Under the pieces are notes generated by a model that saw nothing but the letters and a program-made list of their open reading frames with translations, ran no database searches and had not been told where the DNA came from. 38,140 nucleotides of DNA from DASRIA01 sp038203635 (GTDB lineage: Bacteria; Actinomycetota; Thermoleophilia; Solirubrobacterales; JBBDJG01), in the NCBI GenBank assembly GCA_038203635.1, contig JBBRDT010000026.1:1-38140 (forward strand). Direction: 5' to 3'. A program made the position numbers and the translations under genes. Every line of letters begins with the position of its first letter. Position 1 is the first letter of the stretch. Shown here in pieces: positions 1-10,200 of this stretch.

Positions 1-47
1 CCACGGATGACGCTGCGAACCTTCGCTGGATCTGCGTCCTCGGGCTC

Positions 48-68
48 GCCCATGCAACCAGCATGGGC
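48..68 (+). terminator. Hairpin at the left edge, possible terminator
   Basis: A perfect 8-bp inverted repeat (GCCCATGC at 48-55, GCATGGGC at 61-68) with a 5-nt AACCA loop is followed by CTTCACC. It could end a gene entering from the left or the leftward sulfotransferase gene. Positions 1-47 are open in more than one frame, but nothing in them is recognisable. Confidence 0.45.
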
Positions 69-136
69 TTCACCCTGCGTCCTTGTCCAGCTCGGTTCTC
101 GCGCCCCCGTGGGCACGCGGATTCGGAATCAACCAT

Positions 137-853
137 CTAGCCGGGCCCGGACGGATAGAAGAGCCGGTACACGACCGACTCCTTCTCCTGCAGCTTGCCG
201 AGCAGCTCCTGCGTCAGGTCGGGCAGAGGGTCGCGATCCCCGCGGCTCGACTGGTTGATCCTGGGGGATTCGCGCAGCCACGCGAGTGCGCCGTCGACGT
301 CGCGCATCGACTGCCGCAAGGGGCCCGTCACCAGGTCGCCGAGGTCGTCGCTCAGCGACTCGTATCGCACGACCGCATTCAGGATCGATTCCCTTTCGTA
401 GGTGTCCATGATGTCGCCCTGGAAGGCACTCGGGTCCCGCATAAAGACCGGTGAGGTCAGTACCAGGAAGCGATAGGAGACGAGCCCGAGCCGGCGCGCG
501 ATCTCGGGCGAGTAGGCGGGGTCGAGCAGAGACGAGTGGGAGTCGTCCAGCATGAACTCCATCCAGGGCGCGAACCCGGCCGCCCCGTGCTCGTACAGGC
601 CGGCGTGCCCGGCCCGCGCGAGTCGCGTGTAGACCCCGCCTCGGCCATCGAGGCCGAAGCTGTAGAGGGATTTGTAGAGGTCGAGCGGCTCTCGGACGTT
701 CAGGAAGTAGAATTTGTCCTTGACGGCCGGGACCATCGCGTGCTTGCGGAAGCGCACCAGTCGATCCGCGCAGAAGATCCGCAGGAACTCCACTACGTAC
801 GTGGACCCGGTCTTGGGGTTCTCCAGGTAACAGACGGTCTCGAAGTCCAGCAT
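137..853 (-). CDS. Sulfotransferase-like protein
   Basis: The 238-residue product starts with a short beta strand followed by PKTGSTYV (about residues 13-20). This matches the 5'-phosphosulfate-binding loop of PAPS-dependent sulfotransferases, where PKTGT/S-type loops are usual. A second typical element is FLNVREPLDLYKSLYS (about residues 49-64), resembling the 3'-phosphate-binding strand with R-x-P and a downstream Ser. No signal peptide or membrane segment is seen, so it is probably cytosolic and would transfer sulfate to a small molecule or glycan. The substrate cannot be told. It is a single gene, transcribed away from lhr, with 37 bp between the two starts. The ATG at 853 fits the fold's N-terminal strand. 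A sulfotransferase-like protein of other activity is possible. Confidence 0.7.
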   Translation of the reverse strand: MLDFETVCYLENPKTGSTYVVEFLRIFCADRLVRFRKHAMVPAVKDKFYFLNVREPLDLYKSLYSFGLDGRGGVYTRLARAGHAGLYEHGAAGFAPWMEFMLDDSHSSLLDPAYSPEIARRLGLVSYRFLVLTSPVFMRDPSAFQGDIMDTYERESILNAVVRYESLSDDLGDLVTGPLRQSMRDVDGALAWLRESPRINQSSRGDRDPLPDLTQELLGKLQEKESVVYRLFYPSGPG

Positions 854-890
854 GGGCGCAGTCTAAGCAGCGCTACCCTGCCCATAGGTA

Positions 891-3800
891 GTGACGCCCG
901 CCGTCCTCACACATTTTTCGCCGCCCGTCCGGGAATGGTTCGAGCGCGCCTTCGGGGAGCCCACGCCGCCGCAGGTGGAGGGCTGGCCGCCGATTGCCCG
1001 CGGCGAGAGCACGCTGATCGCCGCGCCCACCGGGTCGGGCAAGACCCTGTCCGCCTTCCTCTGGGCGATCGACCGCCTCATACGTGAGAAGAAAGAAGGC
1101 GACGAGGAGCGCACGCGCGTCATCTACATCTCGCCGCTGAAGGCGCTCGGCTATGACATCGACCGCAACCTGCAGGTGCCGCTGAGCGCGATTCCCGGCG
1201 CCGAGCGGATCCGGGTCGGCATCCGGACGGGTGACACGCCCCAGAAGGAGCGCGCGCAGATGCTGCGGCGCCCGCCCGACATCCTGATCACGACGCCCGA
1301 GTCGCTCTATTTGATGCTCACCTCGCGGGCCCGCGAGACGATCGCCCGGGCGGAGTGCGTGATCGTGGACGAGATCCACGCGGTGGCGGCCAGCAAGCGC
1401 GGCTCGCACCTATCCCTCGCCCTCGAGCGGCTGGAAGAGCTGGTCCGCGCGAACGGCCGCGAGCAGCCGCTCCAACGCATCGGGTTGTCCGCAACGCAGC
1501 GCCCGATCGACGAGATCGGGCGGTTCCTCGGCGGCGTCTCGGATGGGACGCCACGGCCCGTGACGATCGTGGAGGCGCACGCCGACAAGCCGCTCGACCT
1601 GCAGGTCGTCGTGCCGGTCGCCGACCTGCGCGACCCGGAAACCGATCCCCTCGCCGACACCGCGGACCCCGCGCTGGCCGTCAACGGCGACTCCGCGAGC
1701 CGCCGCTCGATCTGGCCCAGCATCTACCCGCGCGTGCTGGAGATGGTGCGCGAGCACTCCTCCACGATCGTGTTCGTCAACAACCGGCGCCTGGCCGAGC
1801 GGCTCGCGCTGCGCCTCAACGACCTCGCCGAGGAGCAGATCGCGCGCTCGCACCACGGCTCGCTGTCGCGCGAGGCGCGCACGGAGATCGAGGAGGAGCT
1901 GAAGTCCGGGCGGCTGCGGTGCCTCGTGGCCACCAGCTCCCTCGAGCTCGGCATCGACATGGGCGCGGTCGACCTCGTCGTGCAGATCGAGTCGCCGAAG
2001 TCGGTTGCGCGCGGGCTGCAGCGCGTGGGTCGCGCGGGTCACACGCTGTCCCAGGTGTCGAAGGGCCGGATCTTCCCGAAGTTCCGCGCAGACCTCGTCG
2101 AGTGCGCCGTCGTGACGAAGCTGATGCGCGAGCGCGCGATCGAGGCCACGGTCATTCCCCGCTCTCCACTCGACGTGCTGTCGCAGCACGTGGTCGCGAT
2201 GGTGGCGGGCCAGGACTGGACCGTCGACGACCTGCATCGCGTGGTCACGTCCGCCTACCCCTACCGGGACCTGTCAGCCACGCAGCTCGAAAACGTGCTC
2301 GACATGCTCGATGGGCGCTATCCCTCGGACGAGTTCGCCGAGCTGCGGCCGCGGCTCGTGTGGGACCGCATCGAGGGCACGCTGCGCGCGCGCCGCGGCT
2401 CGCAGAAGCTGGCGCTCACGAACGCGGGCACGATTCCCGACCGCGGCCTCTACGGGGTGCACCTGCCGGACGGCCGCCGGGTGGGAGAGCTGGACGAGGA
2501 GATGGTCTACGAAGCGCGGGTGGGCCAGGCCTTCCGCCTCGGCTCCACGACGTGGCGGATCGAGGACATCACCCGGGACCGCGTGATCGTCACGCCGGCG
2601 CCCGAGGTTCCCGGCGCGATCCCATTCTGGAAGGGCGACGGCATCGGTCGCACGTTCGAGCTGGGCTCTGCCGTGGGAGCGTTCCAGCGAGAGGTGTCGG
2701 AGATGCCGCAGCAGCGGGCGCTCGAGTTGCTGCGCGGTGACTACGACCTGGACGAGTTCGCGGCCGACAACGTCTACCGCTACCTCAACGAGCAGCGCGA
2801 GGCGACCCGCGCCGTGCCGTCCGACCGCACGATCGTGATCGAGCGCTTCCGCGACGAGATCGGCGACTGGCGGCTGTGCGTCCTGACCCCGTTCGGCGGG
2901 CGCGTCCACGCAGCGTGGGCGATGGCTGTCTCAGCCCGGTTGCGGGCGGAACGCGACCTCGACGCCGACGCGATCTGGTCGGACGACGGCGTGATCCTGC
3001 ACCTTCCCGACGCGGACGACCCGCCGCCCTCCGACCTCGCATTGCTCGACCCGGAGGAGCTCGAGGAGCTCGTCACCTCCGAGCTCGGCAACACCGCGCT
3101 GTTCGGCTCGCGCTTTCGCGAGGCCGCGGCCCGCGCGCTGCTGATTCCGCGCCGCATGCCGAACCAGCGCACGCCGCTGTGGCAGCAGCGGCTGAAGGCG
3201 CAGGGACTGCTGCAGGTCGCGCGCCGCTTCGGCGAGTTCCCGGTCGTGCTCGAGACCTACCGCGAGTGCCTGCAGGACTGGCTCGACCTCCCGGCGCTGA
3301 AGACCCTGCTCGAACGGCTCGAGCGCCGCGAGGTCGCGCTCGTCGAGGTGGAGACGCCGACCGCCTCTCCCTTTGCGCAGAGCCTGCTGTTCGACTACAT
3401 CGCGACCTACATGTACGAGGGAGACACCCCGCGTGCGGAGCAGCGCGCGGCGGCGCTCGCCCTCGACCGCGACCTGCTGCGCGAGCTGCTCGGCTCGGAG
3501 GAGCTGCGCGAGCTGATCGATCCCGATGCGCTGTCGTCCGTGGAGGAGCAGCTCCAGCGACTCGATCCAGCGCGCGCAGCGGCTGACGCCGACCAGCTGC
3601 ACGACCTGCTGCGCTCGCTCGGTGACCTCTCCGACGACGAGCTGCAGGCGCGCGTCGTCCCCGGGATCGACGCGCAGCGCCTGGCGGGGCGGCTCGTGAG
3701 CGAGCGGCGGGCGGTGAAGATCCGCCTCGCGTCCGAGCAGCGCTGGATCGACGCGGGCGACGCCGCGCTCTACCGTGACGCGCTCGGCGTCGTGCCGCCC

Positions 3801-5372
3801 GCCGGCCTGCCCGAACGGTTCCTGGCCGACGTGGCCGGTCCGCTGGAGAAGCTCCTGCGCCGCTACGCACGCACTCACGGTCCCTTCACGACGGCCGAGA
3901 TCTCGCGGCGCTACGGACTCGAACCCCAGCGCGCGGCCGAGGCGCTTGCGGCCCTCGAGCGCGCCGACGAGCTGGTGCGCGGCGAGATCCGGCCGAGCAC
4001 CGATGTCCGCGGCGGGCAGGAGCGCGAGTGGTGCGACCCCGACGTCCTTCGCCGCCTGCGCCGCGCAAGTCTCGCCGCCCTGCGCAAGGAGATCGAGCCG
4101 ACAGACCAGGCGACGCTCGCGCGCTTCGCCGTGTCGTGGCACGGCATCGACCGCTACGCGCGCAGCGGCGCGAAGGCCGAGGGAGAGCGGATGCCGCTCG
4201 ACGCGGCACCGGACCGGCTGCGCGAGGTGCTCACCCCTCTACAGGGACTTGCTTTCACTCCCGAGACGTGGGAGCGCGATGTCCTGCCGCGGCGCCTCGG
4301 CAGCTACGACCGCACCTGGCTCGACCGGCTGTGCGCTGCGGGAGAGGTCGTGTGGACCGGCGCGGGCAGCGGCTCGGGGCGCGGCGGCCGCGTGGCCCTC
4401 TACTTCCGCGAGGACGCGCCGTTCCTCGGCCCGCCTCAGGAGCCGTTGGAGAACGGGCCTCCGGGCCGTGCGCACGACGCGCTGCGCGAGCGGCTCGCAG
4501 GCGGCGCCGCGTTCTGGGCCGACCTGCTGGTGGACCTCGACGTGTCACCGGTCGACCTGCGCGATGCGCTGTGGGACCTCGTGTGGGCGGGTGAGGTCAC
4601 GAACGACGCCTTTGCGCCGCTGCGGGCGCGGCGGCTGTCCCTGGCCCCGCCCGTCCACCAGAGCGGGAGGCGCCGGCGGTTCGGCTCCCGGCGCAGCGGG
4701 TCCCAGCCCCAGCTGCAGGGCCGGTGGAGCCTGGCGAGCCGCCTCTTCGAGCCGCGCCCGTCCGAGAAGGAGCGCGCGCAGGCACGTGCGGAGCTGCTGC
4801 TCGAGCGTCACGGCCTGGTCGCGCGCGAGACAGTAATCGGGGAGCGCGTCCCCGGAGGGTTCGCGAGCGTGTACGCGGAGCTGTCGGCGCTCGAGACACT
4901 CGGCTCGGCTCGGCGCGGGTACTTCGTCGAGGGCCTCGGCGGCGCGCAGTTCGCGCTCTCGGCGGCCGTCGAGCGGCTGCGCACGCACCGCGAGGCCGGC
5001 GGTGACGCCGTGGTGCTTGCTGCCCAGGACCCCGCCAACCTGTACGGGGCGGTGCTGCCCTGGCCGCGGCGCGAAGATCAGGCCCGGCGCCCGGCACGGG
5101 TGCCCGGCGCCTACGTGGTCTTGCTGGACGGGCGCGCCGTCCTCTATGTAGAGGCGGGCGGCCGCGGCCTCGTGTCGCTCGCCGACCACGCGGAGGAGTG
5201 GCTGCCGACCGCGCTCGACGCGCTCGCCGAGTTCGTGCGCTCCGGCGGACCGCTGCGGCGCCTGGGGATCGAGCGCTGGGACGGCGAGCCGGTGCTCGGG
5301 TCGGCCGTCGAGGAGCTGCTCGTCGAGCGCGGCTTCCGCTCGGGCCCGCGCCGCCTGACGTTGACGGCGTGA
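891..5372 (+). CDS. lhr: Lhr-type ATP-dependent DNA helicase
   Basis: The 1493-residue protein has the size of full-length bacterial Lhr (about 1500). It has a Q-motif region (Q28), Walker A APTGSGKT (45-52), DEIH box (160-163), a SAT motif after LQRIGLSATQR, SSLELGIDMG (about 349 on) and motif VI QRVGRAGH (377-384). This is the superfamily 2 Lhr core, followed by the winged-helix and Lhr-specific domains. The long C-terminal half (from about residue 880) corresponds to the extension found only in bacterial long Lhr proteins. In E. coli that region carries a uracil-DNA glycosylase activity; this is known from the family, not shown here. Lhr translocates 3'-5' on single-stranded DNA and unwinds RNA:DNA hybrids in repair. 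The GTG start at 891 gives the usual N-terminus (VREWF..AFGEPTPPQ). It shares 4 nt (GTGA) with the next gene, so the two are probably co-translated. Confidence 0.95.
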   Translation: MTPAVLTHFSPPVREWFERAFGEPTPPQVEGWPPIARGESTLIAAPTGSGKTLSAFLWAIDRLIREKKEGDEERTRVIYISPLKALGYDIDRNLQVPLSAIPGAERIRVGIRTGDTPQKERAQMLRRPPDILITTPESLYLMLTSRARETIARAECVIVDEIHAVAASKRGSHLSLALERLEELVRANGREQPLQRIGLSATQRPIDEIGRFLGGVSDGTPRPVTIVEAHADKPLDLQVVVPVADLRDPETDPLADTADPALAVNGDSASRRSIWPSIYPRVLEMVREHSSTIVFVNNRRLAERLALRLNDLAEEQIARSHHGSLSREARTEIEEELKSGRLRCLVATSSLELGIDMGAVDLVVQIESPKSVARGLQRVGRAGHTLSQVSKGRIFPKFRADLVECAVVTKLMRERAIEATVIPRSPLDVLSQHVVAMVAGQDWTVDDLHRVVTSAYPYRDLSATQLENVLDMLDGRYPSDEFAELRPRLVWDRIEGTLRARRGSQKLALTNAGTIPDRGLYGVHLPDGRRVGELDEEMVYEARVGQAFRLGSTTWRIEDITRDRVIVTPAPEVPGAIPFWKGDGIGRTFELGSAVGAFQREVSEMPQQRALELLRGDYDLDEFAADNVYRYLNEQREATRAVPSDRTIVIERFRDEIGDWRLCVLTPFGGRVHAAWAMAVSARLRAERDLDADAIWSDDGVILHLPDADDPPPSDLALLDPEELEELVTSELGNTALFGSRFREAAARALLIPRRMPNQRTPLWQQRLKAQGLLQVARRFGEFPVVLETYRECLQDWLDLPALKTLLERLERREVALVEVETPTASPFAQSLLFDYIATYMYEGDTPRAEQRAAALALDRDLLRELLGSEELRELIDPDALSSVEEQLQRLDPARAAADADQLHDLLRSLGDLSDDELQARVVPGIDAQRLAGRLVSERRAVKIRLASEQRWIDAGDAALYRDALGVVPPAGLPERFLADVAGPLEKLLRRYARTHGPFTTAEISRRYGLEPQRAAEALAALERADELVRGEIRPSTDVRGGQEREWCDPDVLRRLRRASLAALRKEIEPTDQATLARFAVSWHGIDRYARSGAKAEGERMPLDAAPDRLREVLTPLQGLAFTPETWERDVLPRRLGSYDRTWLDRLCAAGEVVWTGAGSGSGRGGRVALYFREDAPFLGPPQEPLENGPPGRAHDALRERLAGGAAFWADLLVDLDVSPVDLRDALWDLVWAGEVTNDAFAPLRARRLSLAPPVHQSGRRRRFGSRRSGSQPQLQGRWSLASRLFEPRPSEKERAQARAELLLERHGLVARETVIGERVPGGFASVYAELSALETLGSARRGYFVEGLGGAQFALSAAVERLRTHREAGGDAVVLAAQDPANLYGAVLPWPRREDQARRPARVPGAYVVLLDGRAVLYVEAGGRGLVSLADHAEEWLPTALDALAEFVRSGGPLRRLGIERWDGEPVLGSAVEELLVERGFRSGPRRLTLTA

Positions 5373-6280
5373 CCGGCGGCCCCGTCGGCAACATCTACTA
5401 CGGCACCTCGAGCTGGACCGATCCCACGCTGCTGAAGTCGAAGGCGTTCTACCCGGTGGACGCGAAGAAGCCGGAGGACCGGCTGCGGTTCTACTCCGAG
5501 AACTTCCCGCTCGTGGAGGTGGACGCGACGTTCTACGCGCTGCCGTCGGAGCGCAACGCGACGTTGTGGGCGCAGCGCACGCCCGACCACTTCGTCTTCA
5601 ACGTGAAGGCGTTCGGGCTGATGACGCATCACGCCGTGGCGACTCGCTCGCTGCCCGAGCCGATCCGCGAGATGCTGCCCGAGGCGACGAAGTCGAAGGC
5701 CCGCGTCTATCCCCGGGACCTGCCGCCGGACGCGCTCGAGGCGGTGTGGGACATGTTCGCCGGAGCGCTGCGGCCGCTTGCCGACGCCGGCAAGCTGAGC
5801 GCGATCCTCTACCAGTTCCCACAGTGGTTCGCGGCCAGCCGCGACAACGTCGCGTACCTGCGCGAGCTTGCCGAACGCTCCCCGGCGCAACCTGCGATCG
5901 AGTTCCGCGGCGCGGGGTGGATGAAGAAGGGCAAGCAGGAGCGCACGCTCGACACCCTGCGCGACATCGGCGCGACCTACGTCGTCGTCGACGAGCCCCA
6001 GGGTTTCAAGACGTCGGTGCCGCCGGTCGTCGCAGCCACTTCCCCCGACCTCGCGATGATCCGCTTCCACGGCCACAACGCGGAGAACTGGGAGAAGCGC
6101 GGCATCACCGCGGCCGAGCGCTTCAGGTACCTGTACGACGAGGACGAGCTGCGCAAGTGGGTCGCGCCCGCGCGCGAGCTGGCCGGCAAGTCAAAGCAAC
6201 TCCACGTCCTGATGAACAACTGCTACGCGGACTACGGAGTAAGGAACGCGGGGCAGTTCGCGGAGCTGCTGGCGGAATGA
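5369..6280 (+). CDS. DUF72 (YecE-family) protein
   Basis: The 303-residue product begins VTGGPVGNIYYGTSSWTDP. The GTSSW motif near the N-terminus, followed by FYP, the EVDATFY strand (about residues 50-56) and a VFNVKAFGLMTHH segment, is diagnostic of the DUF72/YecE TIM-barrel family. No reaction has been established for the family. The GTG at 5369 is chosen because it overlaps the lhr stop by 4 nt and places GTSSW where it lies in relatives. An open frame extends upstream, but only as an alternative frame of lhr. Overlap with lhr suggests a shared transcript and perhaps a nucleic-acid-related role, which is only inference. Confidence 0.85.
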   Translation: MTGGPVGNIYYGTSSWTDPTLLKSKAFYPVDAKKPEDRLRFYSENFPLVEVDATFYALPSERNATLWAQRTPDHFVFNVKAFGLMTHHAVATRSLPEPIREMLPEATKSKARVYPRDLPPDALEAVWDMFAGALRPLADAGKLSAILYQFPQWFAASRDNVAYLRELAERSPAQPAIEFRGAGWMKKGKQERTLDTLRDIGATYVVVDEPQGFKTSVPPVVAATSPDLAMIRFHGHNAENWEKRGITAAERFRYLYDEDELRKWVAPARELAGKSKQLHVLMNNCYADYGVRNAGQFAELLAE

Positions 6281-6339
6281 GTTACGCCGTTACGCCGTTC
6301 GCCGAAAACCGGCGCTACGGCGAACGGCGAACGGCGCAC
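6281..6339. repeat. Palindromic array of CGGCGnA units, likely two-way terminator
   Basis: Between two convergent stops lies a 12-bp perfect inverted repeat (CGCCGTTCGCCG at 6293-6304, CGGCGAACGGCG at 6318-6329) with a 13-nt loop. Each arm is extended by further copies of the same 7-8-bp unit (CGGCGAA, CGGCGTAA, CGGCGCA). The last base overlaps the stop codon of the leftward gene. It can end transcription from both sides. Related unit strings occur at 11151-11178 and 27907-27932. Positions 6285-6305 are identical, in inverse orientation, to 11151-11171 (21 bp). Confidence 0.7.
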
Positions 6340-7190
6340 TAATCCAGCGGTCGCCCCGCCGTGAGCCCTCGCACCAGCGTCTCCAGATGCTCGGGTGACC
6401 TTGCCGCGACCATGCGGTAGCGCGCGTCGAGGTCGAGCGGGGCCTCGATCCCGCCGTGCTTCAGGAAGTCCACGTAGGCTCCGGCCTCGCGAGCGATCAG
6501 CTGTCCCGCGGCCGCGTCGACGGAGCGGCATACATCGGTGGTCACCATGCCGTCGAAGCGCGCGGCGGCGACGTAACACAGGGACATGGCAATCGTGCCG
6601 ATCACTCGGAGCCGGTACACCTTGTCCTCGAGCTGCGCGGCGACCGGAGCCAGCCACTCCGGTCGCGCCGACTCCATGCCGACGACCTCGAGACTCTCCC
6701 CGCCGACCTCCGTGTCGAGCACCTCGCCGTTCAGCATCGCGCCCTGGTCGCGCGTGGCCGTGTACTCCTCGCCCGTTCCAAAGTCGTGTACGTACGCGAA
6801 CTCGACGTCCTCCATCGTGTCACCGGATGCGACCGCAATACTCAGCGCACAGAGTGGAATCAGCCGTTTCGCGTTCAGCGATCCGTCGATCGGGTCGATC
6901 ACGACCCGCACCTTGCTCGCCCCGTCTCCGAACGCGACCAAGCCGCGCTCCTCGGAGATCGCGGTGAAGTCGTACCCCTGCCCGTGAAGAGCATCGAGCT
7001 CCGCGAACACGAGGTCCTCGGCAGCGCTGTCGATCACCAGGGTTCGGTCCCCACCGGCCCCCCGCGTGGTGCCACCCTCACGATCCAGGGTTGCCGGATG
7101 CCCGGCGAACATCTCCTTCATGCCCTCCGTGGCGCGGCGGCACAGCCCGATCCAATCCGCAGCGAGCGCGTTTTCCTTCTCCGGGGGCAC
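6339..7190 (-). CDS. Inositol monophosphatase family protein
   Basis: The 283-residue product carries the metal-binding motifs of the Mg2+-dependent inositol-monophosphatase/FBPase superfamily: SEERG (about 99-103), VIDPIDGS (about 116-123, DPIDG with the metal-ligand aspartates) and DVCRSVDAAAGQLIAREAGA near residue 220, equivalent to the third aspartate motif (usually W-D). Relatives hydrolyse inositol-1-phosphate, fructose-1,6-bisphosphate, PAP or histidinol phosphate; the substrate is not evident here. The family's usual length is 250-290. The GTG start at 7190 is 47 bp from the ATG of the divergent helicase gene, so both promoters must sit in that short gap. It is cytosolic, with no signal peptide. 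Confidence 0.88.
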   Translation of the reverse strand: MPPEKENALAADWIGLCRRATEGMKEMFAGHPATLDREGGTTRGAGGDRTLVIDSAAEDLVFAELDALHGQGYDFTAISEERGLVAFGDGASKVRVVIDPIDGSLNAKRLIPLCALSIAVASGDTMEDVEFAYVHDFGTGEEYTATRDQGAMLNGEVLDTEVGGESLEVVGMESARPEWLAPVAAQLEDKVYRLRVIGTIAMSLCYVAAARFDGMVTTDVCRSVDAAAGQLIAREAGAYVDFLKHGGIEAPLDLDARYRMVAARSPEHLETLVRGLTAGRPLD

Positions 7191-7237
7191 GGCGGACGAC
7201 TATAGACCCGGCATGGGGCCGGGTTACCATCACTGCG

Positions 7238-10200
7238 ATGGCGGAACGGTTGCTCGAGGGCCTGAACGAAGCTCAGCGCGAGGCGGTCACCCACCCCGGC
7301 GGGCCCCTCCTCGTGCTGGCCGGGGCGGGGAGCGGCAAGACGCGCGTGATCACGCGCCGCATCGCGTGGCTGGCCGACCAGGGCATCCCGCCCGAGAACG
7401 TCCTCGCGCTGACCTTCTCCACGAAGGCGGCGGAGGAGATGCGCTCGCGCGCCGAGGAGCTGCTCCAGAACCCGTACGAGGAGCTCGTCTGCACGACCTT
7501 CCATGCCTTCTGCGTGCGGGTCCTGCAGGAGGAGGCGCTGGAGGCCGGCTTCGACCCGTTCTTTCACCCGGCGACGCCCGCCGACCGGCTCGCCCTGATG
7601 ATGGAGCGCCTCGACAGCCTCGACGTGCGCCACCACGACATGCGCGGCAACCCGGCGCCGTTCCTGGCAAAGCTGATCGAGCGGATCGACCGCCTCAAGG
7701 ACGAGATGGTGCCCGCCGCCGAATACCTCGCCTGGGCGGAGTCGCTCGCGTCGAGCGACGACGAGGCGCAACGCGACTCGAGCGCCCGCGAGGCCGAGTT
7801 CGCACGTCTGTACGCGGACCACGACCGCCTGCTCGACGAGACCGGGTCGATGGACTTCGGCGAGATGATCGTGCGCGCGATCCGGTTGCTCGACGAGCGG
7901 CCCGCGGCCCGGCGGCGCGTGTCAGAGCGCTACCGCGCGGTGCTGGTCGACGAGTATCAGGACACCAACTACGCCCAGCAGCAGCTGCTCCGCCTGCTGG
8001 TCGCGGACCACGGCAACGTGGTCGTGGTCGGCGACGACGACCAGTCGATCTACCGGTTCCGGGGCGCCTCCCGAAAGAACATCGTCGACTTCCAGCAGAC
8101 GTTCCCGGACGCCAAGGTCATCACCCTCGAGACCAACTACCGGTCCAACCAGGCGATCCTGGACGCGGCGCATGCGGTGGTCGAGCCGAACGAGCATCGC
8201 CTGCCGAAGAAGCTTCGCTCCGGGCGCAGCCGCCGCGCGCTCGATCTCGATCCGGTGTCGTTCTGGCGCTGCGAGAACGAGCGTGCGCAGGCGCAGGCGG
8301 TGGCGGCCGAGATCGAGCAGCTGGTGGCGGACGGCGTCGACCCCGCCGAGACCGCCGTGCTGGTGCGCTCTGTACGCAACGAGGGTCAGCTGATGGCAAC
8401 GGCGCTCGAGGAACGCGGCATCCCGTACCGCCTGGTCGGGGGAGCGGGATTCTTCGAGCGGTCCGAGGTTCGCGACCTGCTCGCCTGGCTGCGGTTGCTC
8501 GCCGACCCGCAGGACTCGCGCGCGGTGGTGCGGGCGTTGATGCGTCCCCCGGTCGAGCTCGGCCCCGTCGACCTCGCGCGCTGCACGACAATCGCGCGCC
8601 GGCGCAAGAGCGACATGATCACCGGGCTGCGCGCCGCGCTCGAGTCTCCCGACGTCCCGCCCGAGGGACGTGCGCGCATCGAGAACTTCCTGAAGCTGCA
8701 CCGCAGCGCGTGCCGTGCCTTCGACGAGATGCGCCCCGACCTCTTCGTGCACCGGCTGATCGAGCGGATCGGCCTGCGCAAGCAGCACCTGTTCAACACG
8801 AGCTCCGAGTCGCTCGAGCGGCTCGTGAACATCGCGAAGTTCGCCGACCTGGCCGCTGCCTGGGTGCGCCGGCGCCCGGGGCGCACCTCTCGCGACTTCG
8901 CCGAGTACGTGTCCGCCGTGTCGGCCGCGGGGCTGCGGGAGGAGGACGCGGTCGTGCACGGCCACCCGCATGCCGTGAAGGTGATGACGATGCACGGCGC
9001 CAAGGGCCTCGAGTTCGACTGCGTGTACGTGCTGGGGGTCCAGCAGAGCCGCATGCCGGGCCGGCGCCGCTCCAGCGAGCTGGTGCCGGACGCGCTGCTA
9101 AAAGAAGAGCTCCCAGGGACCAGCACCGAGGCCCACGTCGCCGAGATGCGGCGCCTGCTGTACGTCGCGATGACCCGTGCCCGCAAGCGGCTCGTGCTCT
9201 CCTGGCCGAAGATGGGGGGCGCGGGGGACCAGACAGAGCAGAAGCCCTCCCCCTTCTATGAAGAGGCGCGGGCTGCGATCGGCGCCGCAGAGGAGGAGCG
9301 CAACGAGGAGCTGCTCGGCATCCACGAGGATCTCTACGCCGCGTTCCGCATGCTGCGCGACGAGGTGATGAACGGAGTCGCCCAGGTCGGCGCCCGCCTG
9401 GGCGAGATGCGCCTCGACGCGCACCTTGACGCGGCGGGCGCGATCGCCCGCTACATGGAGATGCTGAAGCTCGCGTCGCTGATCGAGCGCCACCCGCGCC
9501 CGGAGGAGCTGCCCGCGGCGATCGCGGAGATCAACTCGTTGATCACGCAGACCGCGAGCGCCGAGCAGCGTCAGATCTACCAGGACTCCAACCTGGACGA
9601 GTTACTCCTCGAGACCGAGCGCGAGAACCTGCGCCGCCGCAAGATCGTGGGCGACCAGTCCGACGTGTCGCTGGAGGCCTACCTGCCGATCCGCGGCGGC
9701 GGGCTGATGCTGTCGGCGAGCGACATCGACGTCTACCGGACGTGTCCGCTCAAGTACAAGTTCGCCCGCGTCTACAACATCCCGAAAGAGCAGACCCTGC
9801 CGCAGCGGTTCGGGATCCTCGTGCACCAGGTCCTGGAGCGCTACCACTCCCAGCTCGCCAACGAGGAGTTGACGGCCGGGGTCGACGTGATCCGCGAGCC
9901 GACGCCGGACAAGCTGATGACGCTGTTCGAGGCGGGGTGGCAGCGGCACGGATTCAGCGACTCCAACGAGGAGCGCCAGCTGCACGAGAAGGCGGTCACG
10001 GCCCTCGAGCGCTACCACCAGCGCTTTGCGGGCGACCGTGGCTCACCCATGTGGTTCGAGCGCAGCTTCTCGTTCCGCATCGGCCCGCATCTGCTCCGCG
10101 GGCGCGTGGACCGCGTGGACCGCCACCCCGACGGCTCCTACGAGCTGATCGACTACAAGACCGGCCGCGCGCGCACGAAATCGCAGCTCAAGGACGACAT

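Noticed and set aside
1..136. Coding at the left edge
   Set aside because: Two frames are open but no start, motif or family is seen. Only the hairpin at 48-68 is supported.
2931..4142. 403-codon leftward frame opposite lhr
   Set aside because: It lies fully inside lhr and has no recognisable motifs; lhr itself is well conserved.
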